From contig NC_057925.1 of the NCBI RefSeq assembly GCF_018873765.1, positions 50,976,010 to 51,040,009 on the forward strand: a stretch of 64,000 nt of DNA. Reading direction: 5' to 3'. Of this stretch, positions 34,179-43,641 are shown piece by piece (within the stretch, counting starts at the first letter, position 1; every line of letters begins with the position of its first letter). The translations under genes and the position numbers were made by a program. The DNA comes from Telopea speciosissima (Eukaryota > Streptophyta > Magnoliopsida > Proteales > Proteaceae). The notes under the pieces are model-generated. The model was not told the DNA's origin. It did no database searches and worked only from the letters and a program-made list of their open reading frames with translations.

Positions 34179-35702
34179 TGAGAACTGGTGAGTGGAGAGC
34201 GTTTCGCAAGGGTGCTCCAGACCAGGCTTCGTTCACGTTCATGTGGGATCATCATGGTACCATTCGCATCTACCTGGGCAGCCTCATCAGATTGCAGGGA
34301 TGCAAACCTGTTCTCAGTGTTGGAAGGCCTGGGGAAGGAGGTCGGGTTGTTCTCCTTGTTTCCGTTAATGAAGTGTGCCATATCCTTAATCGATGATTTG
34401 GAGCGACATGGTCCCTTGGGTTGCTGATCGCCTCTATCCCTGACCCGGGATGGTTCGACCGTGCCACTCTGATCACCGGGAGGTATCGTGGGGACAGAGG
34501 GAGCAGGAGGCGTAACCTCTTTGGGGTGTGCCACCTCTGGAGTGGGAAGAACCGTGTGCATGTTAGTCACGCCTCTGGAGGTGTTTTGGATATGGGTAAC
34601 CCCCTCCATATTCGCGGATAAATCGGAACTAGATGACGCCACATGACTTGGTTTATCTTTGATAGCGAGAACGATGGGCCCCTTCTTAGCATCTGAGACT
34701 GTATAGCGTGAGAAATTCAAATCTGAGAGAGTGTTCATTGAAGACTGCACTGCGGACGCCGGAGCAGCAGAATCCGACGGGGATGGTACAGTTGCCTCGC
34801 GTGATACACTCCTCTTCCCCTTACCACGGCGTCTAGTAGATTCCTGCCACTCCGATTCCATGCCTGCTACTGTATTGTTGGTGTTCGCATTTGCAATGTG
34901 CTTCGCAGTAAGGATCAGGCATGACTTCTCATTGTGGCCAGTCGTATTTCACTGGTTGTTCAAGTAATGACCCATCATCCTGCATAATGGACACTGTCAA
35001 AGGTAATCCATCCTCAACTTTAACTAGGACGCAAACACGGGCAAAGGAGAGCCTCTCCTTCTGGGCTCTTCAGCGATCAGCACAAATGGGTTTACCAATG
35101 ACACTGGCAATTTTCCCTAGCGTTTGAGACCCTCAAAAGTGAAGGTTGAGTCCGTAGAACTGTACCCAAAGGGGTAGCTGTGATTCTTCTTTCTTCACTA
35201 AGGACACCTCTGGTGACCATGCCCGAAGAATTAGTGGCCTCGCACCAAAGGTCCATGGACCTACATCAATAATTTGACGACAAATACTTGCTTCCTGGAA
35301 ATCAAACACAAAGATCCCGCTCTCCAGTCCGTATACTTCCACTGCTCCCATGTGTGCCCACTTCTCTCGAACGAATTGTTTCATCATCGCAAAGGATGGT
35401 TTCGGACCAAAGACGTATCCCACAAGAGCGGCTTCCCAACGCCCTTTTTCTTCGGATAGGTCTGCACTATTGCACCTTGCTACTCTCTTCCCATCTATGA
35501 TCTCAGGTTCGATGAACGGAATCGTATTCTCCCTCTCTGGACTAGTTTGACCAGTGACAAGGCTTGCCCATGTTCTCGTTGCACCATTACACGCCTCCTC
35601 ATTGATAGCAACTGGTGGAGGGGAGACAACCATCTCCTGGTCCACCGAGTTGGGGTTGCCTGTGTCCATTCTTGCCAGGGGTATTCCGGCAGGTGCTACC
35701 AT
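34175..35702 (-). pseudogene. LINE ORF1 (nucleic-acid-binding, DUF4283 type), decayed
   Basis: It reads from MVAPAGIPLARMDTGNP at 35702. The DUF4283-like region has GRWEAALVGYVFGPKPSF, GIFVFDFQEASICRQI, DVGPWTFGARPLILRAWSP and PLWVQFYGLNLHF. The first stop (35135-35133) is a TGA where a Trp codon is expected, and a second TGA follows in ADRWRAQKERL. At the zinc knuckle the reading jumps from YDW to HNEKSC, so ~8-10 residues of the knuckle are lost and the frame shifts. The tail (34861-34175) begins MESEWQESTRRRGKGK, is basic and Ser/Pro-rich, and ends KRSPLTSSQ. Its TGA overlaps the ORF2 start as ATGA. LINE ORF1 proteins bind element RNA. Confidence 0.8.
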
Positions 35703-35808
35703 CCAATCTCAGTCTCTCTCAATCGCCTCAGGATAGGAGTTTAATAATAGAGAAATTCTTGTTATTGTAATCTTAATTTTTTTGTTTTTTTCTTCACTCT
35801 TTATAGTT

Positions 35809-36234
35809 ACGAATAGGATTTTTTTTTTTTTAAGCCCATAGGCCATCGTATTCGAATATTTATCATGGACATACATTTCAATTTTCAAGAACAAGCGGGG
35901 GTGGGGACGTGTGTGGAGAGATTAAGGCCATGAGTGTACAAAACTGTAATTTAGGATCCAGCCATATTTTGAATCATCACTCAATTATAATAATTGCATC
36001 AAACTTCTACTAGGTTTACGTGCGGACCCAATGGTTTGTTCGGATGAAAGAATTTGGGCATTAATAGAAAATGGATTTGAAATTCACATGGTTTTATGCC
36101 CTGTTTGCAGGTCTCTAAACTTCTCATTCACTTTCCTTTTTTCTTGATAAATGCTTCTTATTTATCATTCTAAAGAAATAAAAATGTCTAAACCAAAGTA
36201 CATGAAAATTAATAAAGAATAAATTACTGAATTT
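35809..36234. repeat. Block duplicated at 38.27-38.42 kb
   Basis: The phrases attcgaatatttatcatgga and gtgtggagagattaaggcca, with gaatgtacaaa/gagtgtacaaa and gtaattt, recur at about 38265-38420 in the same order. This is another piece of the duplication mosaic, here cut off on its left by the LINE. No gene is seen. Confidence 0.55.
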
Positions 36235-36410
36235 TTATCACCTCCAATTCGCTGTCCGTTTCAATTCCCTCCAATCCCTCACATAGGAGCATAAATGACC
36301 ACCCTACCCCCACCTTGGGCAATGTATTCGGGCAGTGGGTAAGGTGGTCATTTTCGCTCTTATGTGAGGGATTGGAGGGAATTGGAGCGGGCAGAAATTG
36401 AAGGTGATAA
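36235..36410. mobile_element. Foldback MITE, atgaccacc family, member 2
   Basis: The left arm has caattccctccaatccctca and the right arm tgagggattggagggaattg, a near-perfect inverted pair. The outer ends pair as tatcacctccaatt and ttgaaggtgata. The centre reads aaatgaccaccctaccccca. Confidence 0.8.
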
Positions 36411-36479
36411 TGATTCGTAAATTACTCCCTCCTCTCGATTATCCCCAAATGATATGTCTCACCCCTGGGTATTGAGTAA

Positions 36480-37210
36480 TAATGCTCTTCTCCCCTAAAA
36501 TTGTCCAACCATGTGGTAGTATTTCCACGTTTTTCTGCCCTAACAAGGAATTATCTCAAGCCCTCTTTTTGCCCCCTCAAGACCAAATAAAAGGCATTCA
36601 TACTATGAGAGTCGAACCCACCTCTGGTTAAACAAATATCACAGATACTTCTATTTGGGATTTTGATTCTCTACATCTGGTTAGGTAGTGGCCATTGTGT
36701 GGCTCACACCCACTGCCCGAGCCCGAGTGGGGTCCATGCTCTTGCCAGAATTGAAATCTGCACCAGAAATTTCAAAGCAAGTTCTTTGTCTGGAAAAATC
36801 CTATCTGCCCGCCGTAGAGGATCCAAATTGTTCTGTTTGTCGCTTATCATAGATTATTAAATAAAAGGGAGATAGAACGCCACTCGGCCTCTCTAGACAA
36901 AATGACCGTCGCTGCCTTTTAGGACTGTCCTTTTTTTCTCGGTGTTATTCCCAAACTCGTTCTGTAAATCCCTTCAATCACTATCTTTATCTTCCCCCAA
37001 AACTGTCGTTCTTTCTGTAGTATCTATCTCTGTCTCTGTTCTCTCCTTTTTATCTCTCTATCCATCTATCTTCTATTCATGTAGTTATCTTTGTGGACTT
37101 CTAGTTAATTGTCCGGTAGATCTTATCTTTGCCACGAAGAGTGAAGCCTCTTCAAGTCTTATGTTGAATCCAGATTTTGAAGCTCTAGCCAAATTGGGCA
37201 AATTTTAGTT
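36480..37210. repeat. Partial duplication unit C without a cyanase gene
   Basis: It matches the far-upstream flank of cyanase copy 1 (ctaacaaggaattatctcaa and ccctctttttgccccctcaa, as at 14.45-14.50 kb) and then the transcript-like leader. No cyanase exon lies to its left; the LINE-bearing region does. The block is therefore a truncated or rearranged duplicate. Confidence 0.6.
36940..37208 (+). pseudogene. Unrecognised transcript-like fragment, copy C
   Basis: Shares the CT-rich leader (gtagtatctatctctgtctc) with copies A and B and then reads MLNPDFEALAKLGKF and stop. The KEIEMLHYVWK part present in A and B is missing. Extra sequence (ttgtccggtagatcttatct) stands before MLNPDF. Confidence 0.35.
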
Positions 37211-37974
37211 TAGTTTCATTGTTAATGTGTTTTTTTTTGTAAGATTTATAAAACTCATATTTGGTACATATAGCGAATTCCTGTATGAAAGAGGATGTGT
37301 ATTTGCGCTCATGGTTCACCACTACCGTGAGTTTTTCTACAGTCAGAGTATTCAGTTACAGCCTACAGTAGTGACAGGTTCAGTGTGTGATAAAAGACGG
37401 GTACTATATAAGGGTTCCCTTGGATGACGAGTTCAGATCTGATACCTACATGGGACAGGTGGGGACAGATCTAAACCCTCCAGAAGGGTGTGTGACCCAC
37501 ACCCCATGGAGGGGTCAGATCCGAATTCGTGAATGACATGACATAAATTAAGAACATTGCCTCCAGATGAAACCATGGGACTAACCAATTTACAATTAAT
37601 CCATGGATGCTGGTATTCTTTATTTGATAAATTTCGGGTCAAATCAATATTCACGGTCTGGACCGTAATTGAAACTCAACTTGATTTAATGGAATAGGTT
37701 CAATGCAAACTAATTTGGGCTGTAGAATCAGGTTCGGACTGCTCTCTTTCTTTCATATCCATTAAGTTTGGTTTTGGGCGGCGTGGGTTCACAAGAATGA
37801 GCTTTGCTTAAATTTCACATTTAATTTTTGGGACACAGATTTGGCTAATTGGTCCAGGTTTGGGCCCGTTGGATCTTAGCCTAGTAGGTGTTGGGTTCTA
37901 GCCTATATAGTGGGATGAGTTTTCGTACTTGGATCTGGTTGTATGGGGTTTGGGTTTTGTCCCTTTAAACAAGT
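37211..37974. other. Spacer with a decayed foldback, no gene
   Basis: Includes 37448-37530, related to the foldback at 25434 (acatgggacaggtggggaca, then ccccatggaggggtcagatc). No gene was recognised. Confidence 0.4.
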
Positions 37975-38235
37975 TTTGGGCTTTAGTTTGTTATTTTCTA
38001 CAAAAAAAGAAAATCATTTGAGTTTTGGAATTCGAATTTTAGAGCCTTCGTTTTGGAACTGGGATCATTTTTTTATTTTTATAAATCTGTAGATGATCTT
38101 TAAATTTTGGGTTTTGAGTTTTGAGTTAGCTCACATGGCTAGGAGGTTCAAATCTCTACTTTTTTTGTTTGTTAAAGGCCTTTGGGTTAGAAATTAGCCC
38201 ATTGATTGAGTCCCAATTTGGACTTTTGGGTCTAG
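37975..38235. repeat. Cyanase 3'-flank repeat (F segment), copy 3
   Basis: Shares tttagtttgttattttctac, gagttttggaattcgaattt and agttttgagttagctcacat with the blocks at 22.02 and 26.39 kb. It precedes the 3' end of cyanase copy 3. Confidence 0.65.
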
Positions 38236-38833
38236 ATTAGGTGGTTTCAATATCTTGGCCAATCCGATATTCGAATCTTTATCATGAACATACATTTAAA
38301 TTTCCAAGAATCTTTTTTTTGAATTCCCTCCAAAAATTGAATCTGGGGTGGAGACTTGTGTGGAGAGACTAAGCCAATTATTGAGGCCATGAATGTACAA
38401 AGACCGTAATTTGGGACCTAAGATAAGAACAGAAATTACAAGATAAATCGGTTTCAAATTATTTTAAAAAGATTTACATAATCCCTAAAATTAGTTAGTA
38501 TTCATGCCACACAAAAATAAAATAGAAGAAAATTTTCAAAATTTTACAAGATTAGTCAGATTTAGGTTTACCAAATTAGCCACCCATTGTTTTGTTTAAC
38601 TAAATTATTCAAAACAAAAGATGGGTATTACAAAACTATCCAAAACAGTCCCCCACAGCCCCATCCTCCACACCTATTTTTTGTAGACATTTTTACCCCT
38701 GGCTTTCTTATTCCTTCTTCTTGCATTCGATCTACCAAAAGATCGTCAAATGTCATATGTAGTACATAATTAGATCAGTTGACGTATGTAGTTCATAATT
38801 TGATCTTTTGACAAAGTGCTTTAGATTGAAATG

Positions 38834-38992
38834 AGAGGGCGGGCCTTGGTGCAATGGTAATCCATTGTGACCAAGTGGTTAATAATTCGAGTTTGGAAAC
38901 AGCCTCTCTACGAAAACTAGGATAAGGCTACGTATATTATGACCCTCCCTAGACCCCACAATGGCGGGAGAGCCTAGTGTACTAGCTACGCA
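38834..38992 (+). mobile_element. Au-type SINE with 13-bp target duplication
   Basis: The 159-bp element is flanked by ttagattgaaatg at 38821-38833 and 38993-39005. The order matches the Au SINE: ggccttggtgcaatggtaat (box A area), aattcgagtttggaaacagc (box B area), ctaggataaggctacgta, gaccctccctagaccccaca, then atggcgggagagcctagtgt. The matching 3' flank of cyanase copy 4 (about 50.6 kb, inverted) has no SINE, so insertion followed the copy 3/4 duplication. Au SINEs are mobilised by LINE machinery. Confidence 0.88.
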
Positions 38993-39504
38993 TTAGATTG
39001 AAATGCCATATTTTTATTCCTCTCTCCTGCCTCTCCAACCAAAAAATATTCCTTACCGAAGATCATTATGCTACACGATAGTTCATTTTAGTTTCTCACC
39101 TAAATTTAGGAAATCGAAAAGATCACCCTAAAACATTCATTTCTCTGTTCCAAGAAATAGAAAAGGATTAATAAAACTGTAAGAGAAGATTCAATGCCCA
39201 CATTCAATTCTTGTTTGAAGAAGAAATGAAGTATTAAAATAGCTGCAAAAAAAAGTAACTGAAGTTACTTCCATCAAATACAACTGTAAGACTCTTTTCG
39301 GTAAAGTTTCATACACAGTGTAGATGAGATTAATAGCATTTATTCAACTAAGGGCAAAAACTAAACAGAGAATTACTGTGTAAAGGTATGAGTTCCCTCC
39401 AAATGAACTTTATTAATCAAAAGACTGAGGTTAAACAGACAAACACAGCAACAATGAAGAAGTGCATGCCTTTGTAGGCGGCGAAAAGAGGGGTTTCAAT
39501 AAGT

Positions 39505-41937
39505 TTATTGCAGCTTTATCCTTGACACCATACTCTCCGACACCTGAAGAGAAGTAACAGTGATAACAACAACAACAACAACAAAAACAACTATCAGGCA
39601 TGCATATCCAAAAAACACAGAAAATGCATCTGATTTAAATGCCAGTAAAAGATTGCAATAATTTATTGATGATCTAATTAAGTCAAGGGAAAAACATTCT
39701 CATGACGCAAGAGTACTATTACCCTCTCACATGGGATTCTTTATTATTTTCTCTCTTATTTTGATAATGTGGATTCTATGTGAATGATTCTAGTATCATC
39801 ACCGCCATTAATGTGGCGTGCAGATTCTTACCCACAATGGCCTCATGGAAAACCCTCTCCCCTGAAATCAATTATATTAGTTTATATTCTCAACTAAGAC
39901 TGCAGAATAGTAGTGGATTATCAAATAGATTTGGCAAATGTAAAATCTTTCCCAGGGAAAAGGAATTACTGACCATCTCAGAATGTGGCAGGTACTTCCC
40001 ATCAAATGTCACAACAACACGATCCTTCCCATCAACACCTTTAATTTTGTCAACCGAGCAGTAGAAGTCTATAGCTGACATACTAATTCCAAAATAAAAA
40101 AATACTTCAATCAGATGAACCTCAATGTATTCGGGAAAAGTTTATTCAATCATGAAATGAAGATTTACCCATCACAAGAGGGGATCAAATGAAAGTAATT
40201 TCTCCTATCTAATCTAATTACATTCCCCCATGACAAAATGAACAAGAAAACATGATGATTCATAAACATCATGGTTTGCAACCTACAAGAAATTTAACCT
40301 AAATTTAACCTCAACTCTTTAGTCAAGGACCAACCACAACACCCCCCCCCCCTCCCAAAAGAAAAGAAGGATTTAAAGGAAGAAAGATAATAGGACTTAC
40401 ATGCCATCACCAAACTCCTCATTGATGATGTCCTTAATGCTCTCACCAAAATGCATAACGGCTTCATTAAATCTATAGAATCAGAAAAATATAAGAGTCA
40501 ACAGATCAACAAAGAAATAACTCAAAGATATGCAAAAGGAAAGGATTCACACTTTATACAACTTTTCTCAGCTTATCAAAAACAAAAAGGCTCATGGATG
40601 AGAGAGAGAGTCAAGTAAAAAATTAAGGAAAGACTACAAGTGAAGGCAAAGGGGTGTGCGAAATAACAGTCACACCCCTTGGAACCCCAAAAATGATTAG
40701 AGATGCAGTGGTCATTTTTCATGCTCTTATGTCAGTGTGCAGGGGACGTGTCTGCGACTGGGCAGCGTTCTTTTCTCCAAAAAAAAAATAATATTGGTTA
40801 AAAAATCAGAACATGAGAAATGTTGAAAGGTCAAAAGCATCTTGACATCAGAGACATTTTGAAGTAATGACTTGACTGAGATCACATCCATTTTATCAAA
40901 AACAAAAAAAGACTGAGATCACATCCATTGGCCTAAAGCTTGCAGTGCAAGGGTCAGAACAGAAATCAAGAATTCAAATGAGACCTATGTTGTCTTCCTT
41001 CACCACCCCCCCCCCCCCCACAAGGTTATTCTACACAGTTTTAGTTGTTGAAGCTCTCTTTCTCTCAACTTTAGTTGTTGTCTGCATCTACTGTTTTGTA
41101 GTAAAAGAAAGAATTTTATTAGAAAGTTATCCAATCTTTTATCCAAATCAAAACAGGGATTCTCAAAACTTTATATTTTCTGAGAGAAGCACAATCCAGG
41201 GGAATGTATAGCCCTTGATTGCCAACCACTTCCTCAGTGTATCTATAATGGCAGTCCAGACCAAATACTTATTGAGAATGATTTGTAAATGGAAAGAGAA
41301 GACAGCCCATATTTTCAAGGATAAGTTTAATGATTTTGGTAAGATATTAAAACAAAAAAAAAAACTTAGGGCTTCAGAATTAGGCCTTGGAACCAATAAA
41401 TAAGAAATGAATTTGGACCTCTGTTCTACCCCAAAAAAAAATATAAAGAATTTGAACCTCTGTCCATGGCTTATTCAATAAATAGTCAATGATTTTAAAA
41501 TCTCTATTCTGCCCAATCAAAAGGCTGATCTGAATTGGTTGAGAAAGGATCAATCATATCAGTAAGCAAAAAACCAGCACAACATGAAACCCACCTCATG
41601 CATAGATAATCAAAGATTTTTTTTGATGAATAGAGAATCGAATTTACTAAAAAATAGTAGAGAAAACCCACCTGTAAATAGAAGGTTCTCTGATAATTTC
41701 AGGATCGTAAGACCTCATAGGATGAGACATCATCTCCTGGATGAGGTCGTCGGTGAGATCCGGAAGTGAAGCCCTAAGTTTAGGGACAGTGGAGGGCTTG
41801 AGTTGGGCCTGCCTCCGCAATAGCTGACCTACGTACACATTGGTCAGTCCCGTCTCTTCTGCAATCTCAGTATAACTCTTACCGGACTTCTGTTTCACAG
41901 CAAGAAGACGGTTCACCACGCTTGCTTTGTTCTCCAT
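39505..41937 (-). CDS. CYN: Cyanase (cyanate hydratase) copy 3, four exons
   Basis: Exons on the minus strand are 41937-41672, 40472-40401, 40082-39974 and 39543-39505, with GT-AG introns, giving 161 aa. It starts [20 protein letters not shown]. Exon 2 reads [15 protein letters not shown] and INEEFGDG, exon 3 [20 protein letters not shown], and the C-terminus is [12 protein letters not shown], with Val and Ser where copies 1, 2 and 4 have Met and Asn. The catalytic Arg89, Glu92 and Ser115 are present. Intron 1 is the longest of the four (~1.2 kb) and holds a MITE-like block near 40.64-40.78 kb and poly-C runs. It reads intact. It is the left arm of an inverted pair with copy 4, ~6.7 kb away start to start. 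Confidence 0.92.
40640..40780. mobile_element. MITE-like foldback in cyanase copy 3 intron 1
   Basis: Contains gcagtggtcatttttcatgc and ends near gggcagcgttcttttctcc, resembling the right end of the element at 8661-8858 (tagcgttctttctccc). The left half (ggggtgtgcgaaataacagt) folds weakly with it. Ends are approximate. Confidence 0.45.
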
Positions 41938-42170
41938 GATTGGCCACACAATACAGAGACACGCTAGAACTCTTCTCCTCTTTCGGCGGCTTCTAGCAAC
42001 AAAACTGCTTCAATTCAATTCTGTGAATGGCCCTCTCCCCCACTTCCACTCCACTTTATATGGTTTTTCTCTACGGAATTTTCTTTTGTCGGCAGATTAT
42101 TTTTTTCTTTTTTTGTGGGGATGGGGAAGGGAGCAGTTGTGGAAATAGCCAAACAAACCCCCCAAGGGAC
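41938..42170 (-). promoter_or_regulatory. Upstream region of cyanase copy 3
   Basis: It corresponds, in inverted orientation, to 48.45-48.64 kb upstream of copy 4: both share tctgtgaattg/caattctgtgaa, ccatataaa/tttatatgg, and ggctatttcc/ggaaatagcc with ttggggagtttg/caagggac. The tttatatgg at 42055-42063 reads ccatataaa on the gene strand, a TATA-like element ~120 bp upstream of the start that is kept in copy 4 (ccatataaat at 48528). Function is inferred only from position and conservation. Confidence 0.45.
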
Positions 42171-42380
42171 ATATCATCAGTTATCTCCTCTGATTATTTA
42201 TTCCGCAGGTGAAATGGTGATTTTGAGGGCACAATCGTTGACTTGAAACTTGAAATAGCTGAACACACCCGTCACGACTCACAAGCAATATAACATTAAT
42301 AATAAATAAAAGGGGAGGGTTGGGCATGCCGCTGCTCTAGGTATGTGGGTGGCCTGTTGCAGTGGGACGGGTAAGGTGGA

Positions 42381-42551
42381 AAATTATCGCTTGTAATTCT
42401 CTGACCCGTCCAATCCCCTAGTGTCTGTAATAAGAGGGGGGTGAATCCACCCAAATAGAGTATTCAGGCAGGAGTGAAATGGTCATTACGCTCTCTATGA
42501 GGGGCACCAAAGGAACTAAATTGGACAGAAAATTGCACAGGATAAAGATCC
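42381..42551. mobile_element. Foldback MITE, atgaccacc family, member 3 (diverged)
   Basis: The left arm has ctctgacccgtccaatcccc and the right arm aactaaattggacagaaaat. The centre reads gtgaaatggtcattacgctc, the family motif on the other strand. It lies between the promoter of cyanase copy 3 and the gccggg repeat. Confidence 0.5.
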
Positions 42552-42800
42552 ATTCTTTTCCTGCGTGCCCACCCTTTTCCCATAAAATAAAACAAAGTCT
42601 CTAAATGATGGTCTGTACAGTGTGCAACATGGATGCACGAGACTCATTGAAAAAAGTTCAACTATGAAGCATGAACTAAACAAATTGGATGATGTTTCAG
42701 AACTTTTTATTTAATTAAATTAGATTTTTTTACATAATAAAAAAAAAAAAACAAACAAACAGGGAGAAATAATCTTTCCACTCTTCCCTTTGAAAGCAAT

Positions 42801-42889
42801 TTGTGAGCAGATACTATCTCAGAGAGAGACTTTCAAATTGTGAGCAGATACTATCTCTCTGTGAGAGAGAGAGAGAGAGAGAGAGAGAG
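42801..42889. repeat. 36-bp tandem pair followed by a (ga)n microsatellite
   Basis: The phrase ttgtgagcagatactatctc occurs at about 42801 and again 36 bp later, and is followed by gagagagagagagagagaga at about 42862-42888. Confidence 0.7.
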
Positions 42890-42954
42890 CCCAAACAAGG
42901 CCTCGGCTGAGATATTTGGTCCTAAGGATGGTTTGGGATTGGAAATTTTTGGCC

Positions 42955-43402
42955 TTGAGTCAAGGTCGGATCGGGTCAAGCTTGAGGCCTTGGGTTAAGC
43001 CTGGTCCAGCCCGGCCCGGCCTGGCCTGGCCCTGTTTTAAGTTATACTATAAAATATATATTGATATAATATATATATTATAAACTTTAAACTTCACCCA
43101 CAGTCTGTTATATAATATATTATATATGAACATAATAAGTGATATAATACATTTTATTATAATGTTATTTTAAGTAAAATTGTTAATTTTTCCCCCGGCC
43201 CATTCCAGCCCATGCATTTCCTTTCCCCTCCCCATGATTAGGGCCAATCAGGGTTAGCCCAGCCCGACCTGAGGGCGGGTCAGGGTTTGATTTTTCAGGC
43301 CCTGAGTCAGGGTCGGCTCGAGCTTGGGCCCAGCTAAGGGGGCTTAGGGTTGGGCTAGGGTTTTATAAAGTCCGGCCCAACCTGACCCTGTTGCAGCCCT
43401 GG
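42955..43402. repeat. gccggg-rich repeat, ggctgcaa type
   Basis: Words such as cccggcccggcctgg and gggcgggtcagggtt flank an AT-rich centre (aatatatatattataaactt). The right end, read on the other strand, is agggctgcaacagggtcagg, like the left end of the repeat at 9986. The left end is not clear. Confidence 0.5.
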
Positions 43403-43595
43403 CTTCAAGTATAACATGTCATACATGGCAAAGTTCAAACGATCATCCCGAGGTAAGAAAAAAAATAAAATTAGGCGATCTAAATGGTGGGAAAAAACAA
43501 ACCCAACTAATGTTGCTTCCAATCTAGATTATTCATCTCGGAGGTCTTCCAAGTCACAACACAACTCGTTCTCCATCAATTATCCTTTCTTTCTT

Positions 43596-43636
43596 TTTTT
43601 TTTTTTTTTGGGGGGGGGGGGGGAGGGAGGGGAAGA
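43596..43636. repeat. Poly-T / poly-G tract
   Basis: About 16 T are followed directly by a G-rich run. The same compound T-then-G arrangement occurs at 49182-49220 inside cyanase copy 4. Length in such runs is unreliable in assemblies. Confidence 0.7.
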
Positions 43637-43641
43637 ACTCA

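Larger units (their letters stand above)
29963..35791 (-). mobile_element. Full-length L1-type LINE with 17-bp target-site duplications
   Basis: The 5.83-kb element on the minus strand is bounded by the direct repeat cttcactctttatagtt at 29946-29962 and 35792-35808, a perfect 17-bp target duplication. From 5' (35791) to 3' (29963) it has a ~90-bp leader, an ORF1 with a DUF4283-type domain and a damaged zinc knuckle, an ORF2 with endonuclease, reverse transcriptase, zf-RVT and RNase H parts, and a short A-rich tail (plus-strand tttttgttttttgg). It is complete in extent but has at least eight in-frame stops or frameshifts, so it is not autonomous now. The perfect 17-bp repeats suggest moderate age. 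Confidence 0.92.

Noticed and set aside
30138-35702. Separate host genes for the many open frames here
   Set aside because: Minus-strand frames are pieces of one LINE and plus-strand frames are their shadows.
38834-38992. A tRNA gene at the SINE
   Set aside because: Box-like phrases are present but no cloverleaf can be formed and the Au SINE body follows.
40990-41020. Poly-C and poly-G runs (also 48.4, 49.2, 54.9, 58.3 kb) as functional G-quadruplex sites
   Set aside because: Plain homopolymers whose length is unreliable; nothing ties them to regulation.
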